Positions 34,766 to 44,472 of a stretch of 64,000 nt of DNA are shown piece by piece. The first letter of the stretch is position 1, and each line of letters opens with the position of its first letter. Source of the stretch: Streptomonospora mangrovi (lineage in GTDB: Bacteria > Actinomycetota > Actinomycetes > Streptosporangiales > Streptosporangiaceae). A program made the translations under genes and the position numbers. Below the pieces are notes generated by a model. The model made no database searches and was not told the origin of the DNA. It was given only the letters and a program-made list of their open reading frames with translations. Where the stretch lies: positions 62,001-126,000 of the forward strand of contig NZ_JAJAQC010000010.1 in assembly GCF_027604915.1 (NCBI RefSeq). Reading direction: 5' to 3'.

Positions 34766-35986
34766 CTACCCCCGGGCGCCCACGTCCTCGGCGGTTCCGC
34801 CCGCGCTCCCGTCCTCGTGTCCGCCCTCGCCCCGGCCCGCACCCTCCTGGCCCTCGGCGCCGTCCTGGGGCGGTGCGTAGCCGGGCTGGGGCAGCATCAG
34901 CGGCAGCGGCGGGTTCTCGTAGTGCTCGGGCTTGTAGCGGCGCAGCAGGTCCTCGCCGTCGCGCTCCCAACTGAAGTTCGGCTTGTTCAGCAGGGTGCGG
35001 AACACCCGGTCGGCCTTCGCGGTGTCGCGCGCCGCCAGGCGCCGGATCGGTACCGGCGGGACGGTCTCGTCGCGCACGTACATGCTGATGACGTCGCGGT
35101 ACCGGCGCTTCACCACCAGGTCGGGGTCGGCGAACGCCTCCTCGGCCAGCCCGAAGTCGGCGTAGACGCCCAGCCCCTCCTCCGGGTCGTAGATCAGCCC
35201 GGTGGTCTCGGCCTCCGCCCACTCCTCCACGTGCAGGTCGGCCCGGCTGCCGGCCTCGCCCACGAAGTCGTCCCACTCCGGGGAGCCGGGCTCGCGGGTG
35301 CGCTCGTAGTGGTGCCGGTCCAGCTCCTCCATCCGCTCGGCCAGCTCCTCGGCCGGGACCACGATCTCGTCGGACCCGAACAGCTCGATGAACGAGTCCC
35401 GGTGCTCGGCCTGGAGCCGCCACCCCTCGGCCAGCTTCTCCGGGTTGCGGAACACCTGCTCGGGATGCTCCCAGGCGAGTTCCTCGGCGATGACGTAGAC
35501 GTCGGCGGCGTCCTCGGCGGCGAAGGCGACCGGCTCGCCGCTGATCATCCAGTCCTCGCCCACGGGCACCAGCCGCGTCATCAGGAACTCGCCCACCCCG
35601 ACGGGCGCCGTGCCCTCCGCGCCGAGGTTGGAGTGCATGCGGTAGACCTGTTCGTCGACCAGGTTGAACGTCACCAGCGCGCCGTCCTCGCGCGCGTCGA
35701 CCCGGAAGACGCCCTCCACGGGGTCGCGCCAGGCCAGCAGCATCTCCCGGTCCTCGTCGCTGAGGTCGGTGCGCGCCGCGACGAACCGGTCGAGCACGGT
35801 CCCGCCGCCCGCCAGCTCGTGCTCCAGCAGGAAGGAGTCGATCAGTTGGGAGGCCACCACGCCGTCCTCGGCGGTCTCGTCCGACGCCTCGGCGAGCGCC
35901 GCCTCCCGTTCGGCGGCGAACCGCGGCTCCAGCCCGAACTCCAGCAGCCGCACCTTGAGATCGCCCGCCCGCGCAATGCGGTCCAT
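34766..35986 (-). CDS. conserved protein of unknown function, acidic
   Basis: A 406-residue soluble, strongly acidic protein with no signal peptide or membrane segment. The ATG at 35986 follows GAAGGAGG, a strong site, and opens MDRIARAGDLKVRLLEFG; the open frame upstream overlaps the opposite gene and is not used. Codon positions and charged but varied composition support a real gene. I recognise no domain. The last 40 residues are Gly/Glu/Pro-rich and probably unstructured. It is divergent from an APH-like kinase gene. Confidence 0.65.
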   Translation of the reverse strand: MDRIARAGDLKVRLLEFGLEPRFAAEREAALAEASDETAEDGVVASQLIDSFLLEHELAGGGTVLDRFVAARTDLSDEDREMLLAWRDPVEGVFRVDAREDGALVTFNLVDEQVYRMHSNLGAEGTAPVGVGEFLMTRLVPVGEDWMISGEPVAFAAEDAADVYVIAEELAWEHPEQVFRNPEKLAEGWRLQAEHRDSFIELFGSDEIVVPAEELAERMEELDRHHYERTREPGSPEWDDFVGEAGSRADLHVEEWAEAETTGLIYDPEEGLGVYADFGLAEEAFADPDLVVKRRYRDVISMYVRDETVPPVPIRRLAARDTAKADRVFRTLLNKPNFSWERDGEDLLRRYKPEHYENPPLPLMLPQPGYAPPQDGAEGQEGAGRGEGGHEDGSAGGTAEDVGARG

Positions 35987-36250
35987 CCGTCCTCCTTCGC
36001 GCTTTCCGTGCCCATCAAGGGTCCCAGACCCCGGAGGGACCCGCCCCCGCCGGAGGGATCGCCTCGGCCGCACCCGCGGCCCCGAACCACCGACCCGCCC
36101 CCGTCGGGCCCGCACCTTCGGCCCGCCGTCCCCGCCCCCGGACCGCCTCGGCCGCCGGGGGTTGGCGCACCTCCCGCGCGGGAACCGGGTCTTCGACGGC
36201 GCACCCGGAAACCGGTCCGGGCGCCGCGCACCCGGGGAGGGACCGACCGC

Positions 36251-37309
36251 GTGGACTCCGCCCTTGCCCGCCAGGGCCGACGCATCGCCTACCTGGCCCG
36301 AACCGCCCCCACCCTCGTCGGCCTGCCCGCCGCCCCGCCCGCCTCGGCGCGCGTCGAGGTCGCACCGCTGGGCTCCGGCGAGAGCTACACGGCCTGGCGG
36401 GTGGCGGTGCCTCCGCTCGGCGACGGCGACGGCGGCGGCGGCGCGGCGGCCGCGCCCGAGCCCGTCGTGGTGCGCATCCTGCGCCGCCCCCTCACCGAGC
36501 TGCCGCGCGCCATGGGCGAGGAGTTCGCCGCGCTCAAGGCGGCGCCGCCGGGGCTCGGCCCCCGCCCCCTGCGCCTCCAACTGGACGCCGACGTGCTCGG
36601 CGCGCCCTACATGGTGACCACCCTGGTGCCGGGCCGGGTGCTCGACCACCGCGAGTGGGACACCGCCCTGCTCACCGCGCACGCCCGCCGGCTGGCCGCC
36701 CTGCACGCCCGCTCCTACGACGCCTGCGGCGGGATCGTGGCGGCCGAGGGGGACCGCTCCGACCGCCTGCGGCTCACCGACCGCCTCCAGGGCAGCCTGC
36801 GGTGGTGGCGCGGCACCTGCCCCGAGGTGTTCGCCGACCCCGACGTCGCCCGCCTGCTGCCGCGCGTGGTCGCCCACGTCGAGCGGGCCGCGCCCGCGTT
36901 CGACCGGCTGCGCCGCTTCGCGCTCGTCCACGGCGACCTGGTGCCGGGCAACATCCTGGTCGAGGGCGGCACCCCCCGGTACGTCGACTGGGAGTGGGCC
37001 GAGTTCGGCGACCCCGCCCAGGACCTCGCCTACCTGGGCGGACCCGTGGCCGCACCGCCGTGGTACGTCCCGCTGGGCCAGGACCGGGTGGAGGCGCTGC
37101 TGCGCGCCTACGCCGAGGCCGCCGAAGCCGCCGGCCGTCCGCTCGACCTGCCCGACCTGCGCGTCCGCCGCGACGCCTGGGAGGTGTTCGAGCGGTTCAC
37201 CACGTCGCTGTACCACCGCAGCCTGCGAGGCACCCCCGCCGACGCCGACGGCCGCCGCACCCGCGCCGCGCACGAGATCACCGCCGCCTTGGACGCCCGC
37301 CTGCGCTGA
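36251..37309 (+). CDS. aminoglycoside-phosphotransferase-like (APH) family kinase
   Basis: A 352-residue APH/choline-kinase-fold protein. Visible motifs are the nucleotide-loop region LGSGESYTAWRV, the catalytic Brenner motif VHGDLVPGNILV (H227, D229) and the metal motif YVDWEWAEFGDPAQDLAYL. The GTG at 36251 has GGGAGGG upstream. Substrate cannot be read from the sequence; such proteins phosphorylate antibiotics, sugars, choline or homoserine. A Gly/Ala-rich insertion follows the N-lobe strand (residues 55-72). Confidence 0.75.
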   Translation: MDSALARQGRRIAYLARTAPTLVGLPAAPPASARVEVAPLGSGESYTAWRVAVPPLGDGDGGGGAAAAPEPVVVRILRRPLTELPRAMGEEFAALKAAPPGLGPRPLRLQLDADVLGAPYMVTTLVPGRVLDHREWDTALLTAHARRLAALHARSYDACGGIVAAEGDRSDRLRLTDRLQGSLRWWRGTCPEVFADPDVARLLPRVVAHVERAAPAFDRLRRFALVHGDLVPGNILVEGGTPRYVDWEWAEFGDPAQDLAYLGGPVAAPPWYVPLGQDRVEALLRAYAEAAEAAGRPLDLPDLRVRRDAWEVFERFTTSLYHRSLRGTPADADGRRTRAAHEITAALDARLR

Positions 37310-37372
37310 CCCCCGCCTCCGCTTCCCGACCCGTCCGCGCGGCCGGCGGCCCGTGGCGGGCCGGCGCCCAGG

Positions 37373-38665
37373 TCACGGCCGGCCGGGCTCGGCGTCCAGC
37401 CGCCACAGCGTGTGGCCGGCGGGGTCGCGGATCTCCACGTTCCACCCGTCGGTGATGTCGGCCTCGACCTCCAGGTGGTCGCCGCCTTGGCGGGCGTGGG
37501 CGCGGAACACGTAGCGGGTGTTGTCCAGGGCGACGGTCTCGGTGGCGGCGGTGGTCAGCCAGGGGTGCCTGCGGCGCAGGCCGATCAGCTCCTGGTGGGC
37601 GCGGTACACCCCGCGCCCCCACGGCGCCAGTTCGCCGGGGGAGTCGGGGAACGCGGGCCGCACGGCGTCGTCGCCGCCCACGCGCTCCTCCTTGACCCCG
37701 GTGAACCCCTGCTCGTCGCCGTAGTACACGCAGGGCACCCCGCCGACGCACATCAGCAGGGCCAGCGCCGCCACCGCGCCGTCGGCCCCCAGCGTGTCGG
37801 CGACGCGGGTGACGTCGTGGTTGCCCACGAAGGTGGTCGGCGTGAAGGACTCCAGGAACCCGTTGTGGCGCTTGAGCGCCCAGTCCAGCTCGAAGAGGTT
37901 GCGCTCCCGCAGGCTGGACCACAGCGCCTTCCACAGTTCGTACTGGGTGACCGAGTCCAGGTGCGACTCGGCGACGAACGCGGCGTAGTCGCCGTGGATG
38001 ACCTCGCCGAGGAACCACGCGCGGGGGTGGTCGCGGCGCACCCGGTCGCACACCTTTGCCCAGAACCCGGGCTCGACGGAGTAGGCGGCGTCCAGCCGCC
38101 AGCCGTCGGCGCCGCGCGCCAGCCAGTACCCCAGCACGTCGGCGGCGAAGTCGGCGGTGCGCGGCCGGGAGTGGTCCAGGCGGACCAGTTCGCCGTGCCC
38201 CTCGAACACGCGCGGGCGCGGCCCACCGGGGGCGTCCCAGTCGAGGTCGAACAGCTCGGCCTCGGGGGAGTCCGGCCCGGCGGCCAGGGCGCGCGCCAGC
38301 GCGGGGTGGCCGGCGCCGACGTGGCTGAAGACCCCGTCGAGGACGACGCGCAGGCCCCGGGCGCGGCAGGCCGCCACGAGGGCGTCGAAGTCGGCGAGCG
38401 TGCCCAGGCGGGGGTCGATCCGGTAGTGGTCCAGGGTGTCGTAGCCGTGGGTGGCGGAGTGGAAGACCGGGCCGAGCAGGAGCCCGGAGGCGCCGAGTTC
38501 CACGGCGTAGTCCAGCCAGTCCAGCAGGGCGCGCAGCCGGGGCGCGGGCGCCGGGTCGGCGGTGCGGATCGGGGCGCCGGCGAACCCCAGCGGGTAGACG
38601 TGCCACCAGATGGCGTGGTGGACCCAGGAGGTGTCCGGGGCGTCGGGGGAGCGGTGGGCGTCCAT
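37373..38665 (-). CDS. GH13 alpha-amylase-family glycoside hydrolase
   Basis: A 430-residue intracellular (no signal peptide) alpha-amylase-family enzyme. All four GH13 regions are present: VVLDGVFSHVG (region I), GWRLDAAYS with nucleophile D192 (II), FLGEVIHGD with acid/base E221 (III) and FVGNHDVTR with D284 (IV). A C-terminal beta domain (DITDGWNVEIRDPAG) follows. The ATG at 38665 begins MDAHRSPD; the long upstream frame runs antisense to the catalase gene and is rejected. Likely substrates are maltodextrins or related alpha-glucans. Confidence 0.87.
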   Translation of the reverse strand: MDAHRSPDAPDTSWVHHAIWWHVYPLGFAGAPIRTADPAPAPRLRALLDWLDYAVELGASGLLLGPVFHSATHGYDTLDHYRIDPRLGTLADFDALVAACRARGLRVVLDGVFSHVGAGHPALARALAAGPDSPEAELFDLDWDAPGGPRPRVFEGHGELVRLDHSRPRTADFAADVLGYWLARGADGWRLDAAYSVEPGFWAKVCDRVRRDHPRAWFLGEVIHGDYAAFVAESHLDSVTQYELWKALWSSLRERNLFELDWALKRHNGFLESFTPTTFVGNHDVTRVADTLGADGAVAALALLMCVGGVPCVYYGDEQGFTGVKEERVGGDDAVRPAFPDSPGELAPWGRGVYRAHQELIGLRRRHPWLTTAATETVALDNTRYVFRAHARQGGDHLEVEADITDGWNVEIRDPAGHTLWRLDAEPGRP

Positions 38666-38793
38666 GGGGCCAGGGTAGTGACCGCCCGCGACCCGTCTCC
38701 GGGCGCCGGGGCGCCCGAACACCGGAGCCCCGGGCACGCGGCGGGCCGCCCCTCGCTCCGGCCGCCGGCGGGCGCCGGCCCCGGCCGCCCCCG

Positions 38794-40458
38794 CTAGTGG
38801 CGGGCGGCCTCGAAGCGCTCGTTGGGCACGCAGTGGGTCATCTGGATGCCGCTGACGTCGCGGGCGCCGTTCTTGCCGAGGTTGGCCAGGCGCTCGCGGT
38901 CCTCGTCGGTCAAGGTCTGGCTCTGGAGCGGCTCCAGGTGGGCCACGTCCTGCGGCGAGATGCCCAGGCCCTCCCCGACGCGCAGCCCCAGGTCGTCCTC
39001 GACCAGCAGGAAGTGCCACACCATCCGCTCCTGGATGGGCCGGTCGCACTGCGCGAGCTGGTTGACGAGGTTCTTCACCAGGTCGTCGCGCTCCCACTGC
39101 TCCATGAGGCAGTAGCGCTGGCCCGCCTGCTTGTAGTCGGCGGTGAGCGGGATGCGCTTGCGGGTCAGCCGGCCGTGGATGACCGGCCCCTGCTCGTCGT
39201 GCGTGGGGTACTGCGCCTCGCGCAGCCCGCCGGTGATGGACGGCTCGTAGTTGACGTGCGGGTTCTCCCCGCCGGAGTCCTGGCGGTGGGCCATGTAGCC
39301 GTCGCGCTGGTTGGTGTGCACCCGGGCGTTGCGGGCGTTGTTCACCGGCAGTTGCAGGTAGTTGGGCCCCACCCGGTAGCGCTGGGTGTCGCTGTAGGAG
39401 AACGTCCGCCCGACGAGCATCTTGTCGTCGGAGAAGTCCAGGCCGTCGACCAGCACACCGGTGCCGAACGCGATCTGCTCGTTCTCGGTGAAGTTGTCGG
39501 AGACGTTGCGGTTGAGCACCATGCGGCCGACCGGCTTGGGCGGGAAGTCCTGCTCCGGCCAGGTCTTGGTGTCGTCCAGCGGGTCGAAGTCCAGCTCGGG
39601 GTGGTCCCCGTCGCTCATCATCTGGACCAGTAGCTCCCACTCGGGGTAGTCGCCCCGGTCGATGGCCTCGTGCAGGTCCTTGGTGGCGTGGCCCAGTTCG
39701 TGGGCCTGCACGGCGGCGGCGTCCTCCTCGGTCATGCTGCGCACGCCCTGGCGGGGCATCCAGGTGTACTTGACCAGCACGGTCTCGCCCTCGGCGTTCA
39801 CCCACTTGTAGGTGTTCACGCCGAACCCCTGCATGTGCCGGTAGTCCGAGGGGATGCCGCGCGGGCTGAACAGGTTGACGAGCATGTGCATGCACTCAGG
39901 CGTCTGCGACATGAAGTCGAAGATCCGGTTGGGCTCCTGGCGGAAGGTCACCGGGTCGGGCTTGAGCGCGTGGATGACGTCGGGGAACTTCACGGCGTCG
40001 CGGATGAAGAACACCGCGAGATTGTTGCCGACGAGGTCCCAGTTCCCCTCGTCGGTGTAGAACTTCACCGCGAAGCCCCGAGGGTCGCGGGCGCACTCGG
40101 AGGAGTCGCGGCCGCCGATCACCGTGGAGAACCGCAGGGCGACGTCGGTGCGCCGGCCCTCCTCCTGGAACAGCTTGGCGCGGGTGTAGCGGGAGATCGG
40201 CTCGTCGCCCCACTTGCCGTAGGACTCGAAGAAGCCGAACGCGGTCGCGCCGCGCGCGTGCACCACCCGCTCGGGGATGCGCTCCCGGTCGAAGTGGCTG
40301 ATCTTCTCCAGGAAGTGGTAGTTCTCCAGGGTCGCCGGGCCCCGGGCGCCCACGGTGCGCTGGTTCTGGTTGTCGTAGATCGGGTGGCCCTGGCGGTCGG
40401 TCAGGTACCGCCGGTCGTCACCGCTGTCGCTGGAGCCCTGGCTGGCTACGTCGGTCAT
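38794..40458 (-). CDS. katA: monofunctional heme catalase, clade with long C-terminus
   Basis: A 554-residue catalase decomposing hydrogen peroxide. The active-site His is H67 in [25 protein letters not shown] contains the catalytic Asn region; the heme-ligand Tyr is in the [17 protein letters not shown] motif. Length and motifs fit the typical tetrameric catalase. The start ([10 protein letters not shown]) is at 40458. It is divergent from the copper ATPase gene with 207 bp between starts. The specific katA name is by similarity only. Confidence 0.92.
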   Translation of the reverse strand: MTDVASQGSSDSGDDRRYLTDRQGHPIYDNQNQRTVGARGPATLENYHFLEKISHFDRERIPERVVHARGATAFGFFESYGKWGDEPISRYTRAKLFQEEGRRTDVALRFSTVIGGRDSSECARDPRGFAVKFYTDEGNWDLVGNNLAVFFIRDAVKFPDVIHALKPDPVTFRQEPNRIFDFMSQTPECMHMLVNLFSPRGIPSDYRHMQGFGVNTYKWVNAEGETVLVKYTWMPRQGVRSMTEEDAAAVQAHELGHATKDLHEAIDRGDYPEWELLVQMMSDGDHPELDFDPLDDTKTWPEQDFPPKPVGRMVLNRNVSDNFTENEQIAFGTGVLVDGLDFSDDKMLVGRTFSYSDTQRYRVGPNYLQLPVNNARNARVHTNQRDGYMAHRQDSGGENPHVNYEPSITGGLREAQYPTHDEQGPVIHGRLTRKRIPLTADYKQAGQRYCLMEQWERDDLVKNLVNQLAQCDRPIQERMVWHFLLVEDDLGLRVGEGLGISPQDVAHLEPLQSQTLTDEDRERLANLGKNGARDVSGIQMTHCVPNERFEAARH

Positions 40459-40603
40459 GGCGCGAGATCCCTCGGTCGGTCGTGTGCGTTCTTCGGGTTC
40501 TCTGGGCCGCTAACCCGTGATCACGCCCGTAACCACGTGCGCGTTTCCGGTGGCCGCGCGCTCCGGCGCGGCGGCGGACGCCCGGTTGACGCGGCGGGTA
40601 GAT

Positions 40604-40634
40604 TTGACAGCGATATACCCCCTGGGGGTATATA
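40604..40634 (+). promoter_or_regulatory. copper ATPase promoter with embedded CsoR-like operator
   Basis: TTGACA (40604-40609), a 19-nt spacer and TATATA (40629-40634) form a promoter. The 21-bp palindrome at 40613-40633, with arms ATATACCCCC and GGGGGTATAT around a central T, occupies the spacer and the -10 box. TACCCCC/GGGGGTA palindromes are typical of CsoR-type copper repressors. The long spacer is also reminiscent of MerR-type promoters. Confidence 0.7.
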
Positions 40635-40665
40635 TACGGGCAGACGAACCGCAGAGGAGGACGCC

Positions 40666-42846
40666 GTGAACCCCCACGCCGACCATTCGGGGCACCGTCC
40701 GCCGGGCGCCGCCGGACCGCACGCGCGGCACGGCCGCGACCACGGCGGCACCGGCCCCGCCGACCACACCGCCGACCCCGCCGCCACGCCCGGCACCGGA
40801 CGGCCCGGCCACGGCGAGCACGCCGGGCACCCGGGCCAGGCCGACCACGGGCACCACGGACACCACGGCGGCCACGCCGGCCACGGCGACCACGCCGCGC
40901 AGTTCCGCTCCCGCTTCTGGTGGAACCTCGCCCTGGCCGTGCCGGTGGTCCTGACCAGCCACATGATCGCGGACTGGTTCGGCTACACCGTGCCCGCCGC
41001 GCTGACGTGGGTGCCGCCGGTGCTGGGCGCGGTCGTGTTCGGCTACGGCGGCTGGCCCTTCCTCAGCGGCGCCGTGGGCGAGCTGCGCGAGCGCCGCCCG
41101 GGCATGATGACCCTGGTCGCGCTGGCCATCACCGTCGCCTTCGCCGCCAGCCTGATGAGCACGCTGGGCCTGGCGTCCATGGCGCTGGACTTCTGGTGGG
41201 AGCTGGTGCTGCTGGTGGCGATCATGCTGCTGGGCCACTGGCTGGAGATGCGCGCACTGGGCCAGGCGTCGGGCGCGCTGGAGGCGCTGGCCGACCTGCT
41301 GCCCGACACCGCAGAGCGCGTCGGCGCCGACGGCGCGGTCGAGCAGGTGCCCGCCGCCGAGCTGCGCGTGGGCGACACCGTGCTGGTGCGCTCGGGCGGC
41401 CGGGTGCCCGCCGACGCCTCGGTGGTGGCCGGGCGCGCCGCCATGGACGAGTCCATGATCACCGGGGAGTCGCGCCCGGTGGCCCGCGCCGAGGGCGACC
41501 GGGTGACCGCCGGGACGGTGGCCACCGACTCCGCGATCCGGGTGCGGGTGGAGGCCGTGGGCGAGGACACCACGCTGGCCGGCATCCGGCGGCTGGTGGG
41601 CGAGGCGCAGGCGTCGCGGTCGCGCGCCCAGGCGCTGGCCGACCGCGCGGCGGCCCTGCTGTTCTGGTTCGCCCTGGCCGCGGCGGCGGTGACCTTCGCC
41701 GTGTGGGCGCTGAGCGGCGACCTCACGGTCGCCGTGGAGCGCACCGTCACCGTCCTGGTGATCGCCTGCCCCCACGCCCTGGGCCTGGCCATCCCGCTGG
41801 TCATCGCGATCTCCACGGGCAAGGCCGCCCGGTCGGGGATCCTGGTCAAGGACCGGCTGGCCCTGGAGCGCATGCGGGTGGTGGACACCGTCCTGTTCGA
41901 CAAGACCGGCACGCTGACCAAGGGCGCCCCGGCCTTGACCGGCGTCGCGGCGGCCGAGGGGCACGACTCCGACCGCGTGCTGGCGCTGGCCGGCGCGGCG
42001 GAGGCCGACTCCGAGCACCCGCTGGCCCGCGCGGTGGTGCGGGCGGCGCGCGAGCGCGGCCCGGTGCCCGCCGCCTCGGCGTTCGGCTCGCTCACCGGGC
42101 GCGGCGTGCGCGCCGAGGTCGCCGGATCGGTGGTGCACGTGGGCGGGCCGGGCCTGCTGGCCGAGCTGGGGGCCGCCGAGCCCGAGTCCCTGGCCGGGCG
42201 CACCGCCGCGTGGCGCGCCGAGGGCGCCACGGTGCTCTACGCGGTGGCCGACGGCGCGGTGGTGGGCGCCCTGGGCATGGCCGACGAGGTCCGCCCCGAG
42301 TCCGCCGGCGCGGTGCGGGCGCTGCACGACCGGGGCGTGCGCGTGGCCATGGTCACCGGCGACGCCCGCAGCGTGGCCGACGCGGTCGCCGCGCGCCTGG
42401 GCATCGACGAGGTGTTTGCCGAGGTGCTGCCCGACCAGAAGGACCGGGTGGTGCGCGGCCTCCAGGAGCGGGGCCGGCGGGTGGCCATGGTGGGCGACGG
42501 CGTCAACGACGCGCCCGCGCTGGCGCGCGCCGACGTGGGTGTGGCCATCGGCGCCGGCACCGACGTCGCCGTGGAGTCGGCCGGGGTGGTGCTGGCCTCC
42601 GACGACCCGCGCGCGGTGGTCGCGGTGCGCACCCTGTCGGCGGCGGGCTACCGCAAGATGTGGCAGAACCTGGTGTGGGCCGCCGGGTACAACGTCGCCT
42701 CGGTGCCCCTGGCCGCGGGCGTGCTGGCGCCGGTGGGGTTCGTCCTGCCGCCGGCGGTGGGCGCGGTCGTGATGAGCCTGTCCACGATCGTGGTGGCGCT
42801 CAACGCCCAACTGCTGCGCCGGGTCGACCTCGCGCCGCCGGCCTGA
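40666..42846 (+). CDS. copper-transporting P1B-type ATPase, CopB-like
   Basis: A 726-residue heavy-metal ATPase for copper efflux. The first 80 residues are His/Gly-rich (repeated GHHGHH, HAGHGDHA) and likely bind copper. The core has the TGES actuator motif, the transmembrane C368-P369-H370 motif (CPH rather than CPC, diagnostic for the CopB/P1B-3 group), the phosphorylated D412 in DKTGTLT, EHPLARAV (HP motif) and MVGDGVNDAPAL. The GTG at 40666 follows AGAGGAGG. No CsoR or copper chaperone gene is adjacent. It is regulated through the palindrome over its promoter. Confidence 0.92.
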   Translation: MNPHADHSGHRPPGAAGPHARHGRDHGGTGPADHTADPAATPGTGRPGHGEHAGHPGQADHGHHGHHGGHAGHGDHAAQFRSRFWWNLALAVPVVLTSHMIADWFGYTVPAALTWVPPVLGAVVFGYGGWPFLSGAVGELRERRPGMMTLVALAITVAFAASLMSTLGLASMALDFWWELVLLVAIMLLGHWLEMRALGQASGALEALADLLPDTAERVGADGAVEQVPAAELRVGDTVLVRSGGRVPADASVVAGRAAMDESMITGESRPVARAEGDRVTAGTVATDSAIRVRVEAVGEDTTLAGIRRLVGEAQASRSRAQALADRAAALLFWFALAAAAVTFAVWALSGDLTVAVERTVTVLVIACPHALGLAIPLVIAISTGKAARSGILVKDRLALERMRVVDTVLFDKTGTLTKGAPALTGVAAAEGHDSDRVLALAGAAEADSEHPLARAVVRAARERGPVPAASAFGSLTGRGVRAEVAGSVVHVGGPGLLAELGAAEPESLAGRTAAWRAEGATVLYAVADGAVVGALGMADEVRPESAGAVRALHDRGVRVAMVTGDARSVADAVAARLGIDEVFAEVLPDQKDRVVRGLQERGRRVAMVGDGVNDAPALARADVGVAIGAGTDVAVESAGVVLASDDPRAVVAVRTLSAAGYRKMWQNLVWAAGYNVASVPLAAGVLAPVGFVLPPAVGAVVMSLSTIVVALNAQLLRRVDLAPPA

Positions 42847-42869
42847 GGGGCGGGGCGCCGGCGGCGCGG

Positions 42870-43205
42870 TCAGCGACGCATGGTCCAGCGGATGACGAGC
42901 GGGATGACGGTGGCCGCCGCGCCCAGGATGAGCAGCACGAACATGGGGGTGCGCATGCTGTTGTGCATCTCGATGCAGGCGTCGCGCACCGGGTTGCCGA
43001 ACAGCCAGTCGCCGACCGAGGGCTCGGCGTCGTAGGCGGGGCTGAACACCGAACCGCAGGAGGTGTCGGCGACCGACACGGGCAGCAGGCCCAGGCCGAG
43101 TCCGGCGACGAGCCCCACCACGCCCAGGACCGCGACGACGACGAACGCGTCGGGGCCGCCGCGCGCGGGAGCGGGGGAGGGGTGGGCGGGGGGCGGGCTG
43201 GTCAA
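42870..43205 (-). CDS. small membrane protein, unknown function
   Basis: A 111-residue protein with two hydrophobic helices (about residues 20-40 and 85-105) joined by an extracytoplasmic loop with two Cys (TSCGSVF and DACIEMH) that could form a disulfide. I choose the TTG at 43205 because GGGAGA precedes it at good spacing; the longer frame upstream is Pro/Arg-rich and implausible. No family recognised. It converges on the copper ATPase gene. Confidence 0.5.
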   Translation of the reverse strand: MTSPPPAHPSPAPARGGPDAFVVVAVLGVVGLVAGLGLGLLPVSVADTSCGSVFSPAYDAEPSVGDWLFGNPVRDACIEMHNSMRTPMFVLLILGAAATVIPLVIRWTMRR

Positions 43206-43404
43206 CGCGGTCTCCCGATGTCCGGGGAACTGGGGGCGCGGGGAGTCTACCCGGCGCCGCCCCGCCGGAACCGGGACCGCGCCCACCAGGGCCGGTGTCG
43301 GCCGCCGCGCGCGCGGGCGGGGCGGCTGGGGCGGTCGGGGCGGGACGCCCGCGCCGGGGCCAGGTCCGGCGCGCACCGTCCGGGCGCGCCGCGCGCGGGC
43401 CGCG

Positions 43405-44376
43405 TCAGGACGCCGCGCGGCTGCCGGTCGCGCGGTGGCGCGAGGGCGTGGTCCCGTACCGCTCCACGAACGCGTGGCGCAGCGCCTCGGCCGAGCCGAA
43501 CCCGCAGCGGGCCGCCACCCGCCCGATCGGCAGCGCGGTGGTGGCCAGCAGGTGCGCGGCGGCCTCGGCGCGGGCCCGGCGCACGTAGCGGCCGGGCGGC
43601 TGCCCGAGGTGGCTGAGGAACAGCCGGGTGAGGTGGCGCGCGCTCACGCCCGCCACGGCGGCCAGCGCCTCCGTGCCGAGGTCGCCGGCGATGTCGGCGG
43701 CGACGTGCTCGGTGACGCGGCGCACCACGTCGGGGCCGGCGGGGGCGGGCGCGGTGAACATGCTGATCTGCGCCTGGTTGCCCGGCCGCTGGAGGTAGGT
43801 CACCAGCGCGCGGGCCACCTGCCGCCCGAGCTGGGGGCCGTGGTCCTCCTCGATGAAGGCGATCATCAGGTCCAGGGCGCTGGTGACCCCGGCGGAGGTG
43901 GCCACGTTGCCGTCGCGGATGTAGATGGGGTCGGCGTCGACGGCGACGCCGGGGTGGTCGGCGGCCAGTTCGGGGGCGAAGCGCCAGTGGGTGGTGGCGC
44001 GGCGGCCGTCGAGCAGGCCGGCCGCGGCCAGGACGCTGGCGCCGGTGCAGACCGAGGCCACCCGGCGGCTCTCGCGCGCCAGGCGGCGGACGTGGCCGGT
44101 CAGCACGGGGTCGGCGGCGGCGCGGCGGTGCCCCCAGCCGCCGGAGACGATCAGGGTGTCCAGCGGGCCGACGACCGACCCCAGCGGCAGGTGCGCGTTC
44201 AGGACCAGGCCCGGCGGGCACACGACGGGCCGGCCGCCGGGGCTGGCGAGGGAGATCCGGTAGGGCGTGGCGGTGCGGCTGATGCGGTTGGCCGTCTCCA
44301 GGCTGGTGGTGATGCACGCGATGTCCAGGAGTTCGGCGTCGTCGTAGCCGACCACCACGACGGGGCGCGCTCTCAT
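43405..44376 (-). CDS. GlxA-family transcriptional regulator (DJ-1/PfpI + AraC)
   Basis: A 323-residue regulator with an N-terminal DJ-1/PfpI domain (LDTLIVSGGWG and Cys elbow ASVCTGASVLAAAG) and a C-terminal AraC domain (LAAVAGVSARHLTRLFLSHL and IGRVAARCGFGSAEALRHAF). Same architecture as the regulator at 11469-12395 but clearly a different paralogue. It is divergent from a membrane-protein gene (96 bp between starts), which may be its target. Inducer unknown. Confidence 0.85.
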   Translation of the reverse strand: MRARPVVVVGYDDAELLDIACITTSLETANRISRTATPYRISLASPGGRPVVCPPGLVLNAHLPLGSVVGPLDTLIVSGGWGHRRAAADPVLTGHVRRLARESRRVASVCTGASVLAAAGLLDGRRATTHWRFAPELAADHPGVAVDADPIYIRDGNVATSAGVTSALDLMIAFIEEDHGPQLGRQVARALVTYLQRPGNQAQISMFTAPAPAGPDVVRRVTEHVAADIAGDLGTEALAAVAGVSARHLTRLFLSHLGQPPGRYVRRARAEAAAHLLATTALPIGRVAARCGFGSAEALRHAFVERYGTTPSRHRATGSRAAS

Positions 44377-44472
44377 GTCCCGAGCATAGGCGGAGCGGAC
44401 CGGTTTGCCACGTTTTCGGACAGGGTTCGCCGGGCGCTCGTGCCGGCCGGGTGCGGCCGCCATAGTCGAGGC

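Noticed and set aside
33965-36250. Long plus-strand frame ahead of the APH-like gene
   Set aside because: It runs antisense to the DoxX and 406-residue genes; only the part from the GTG at 36251 has kinase motifs.
39670-40665. N-terminal extension of the copper ATPase frame across the catalase gene
   Set aside because: It would read through the catalase antisense and the CsoR-like promoter; the GTG at 40666 has AGAGGAGG and the expected His-rich start.
42847-42869. Terminator between the copper ATPase gene and the small membrane protein gene
   Set aside because: Only short GGCGCC-type stems are present; nothing strong enough to call.
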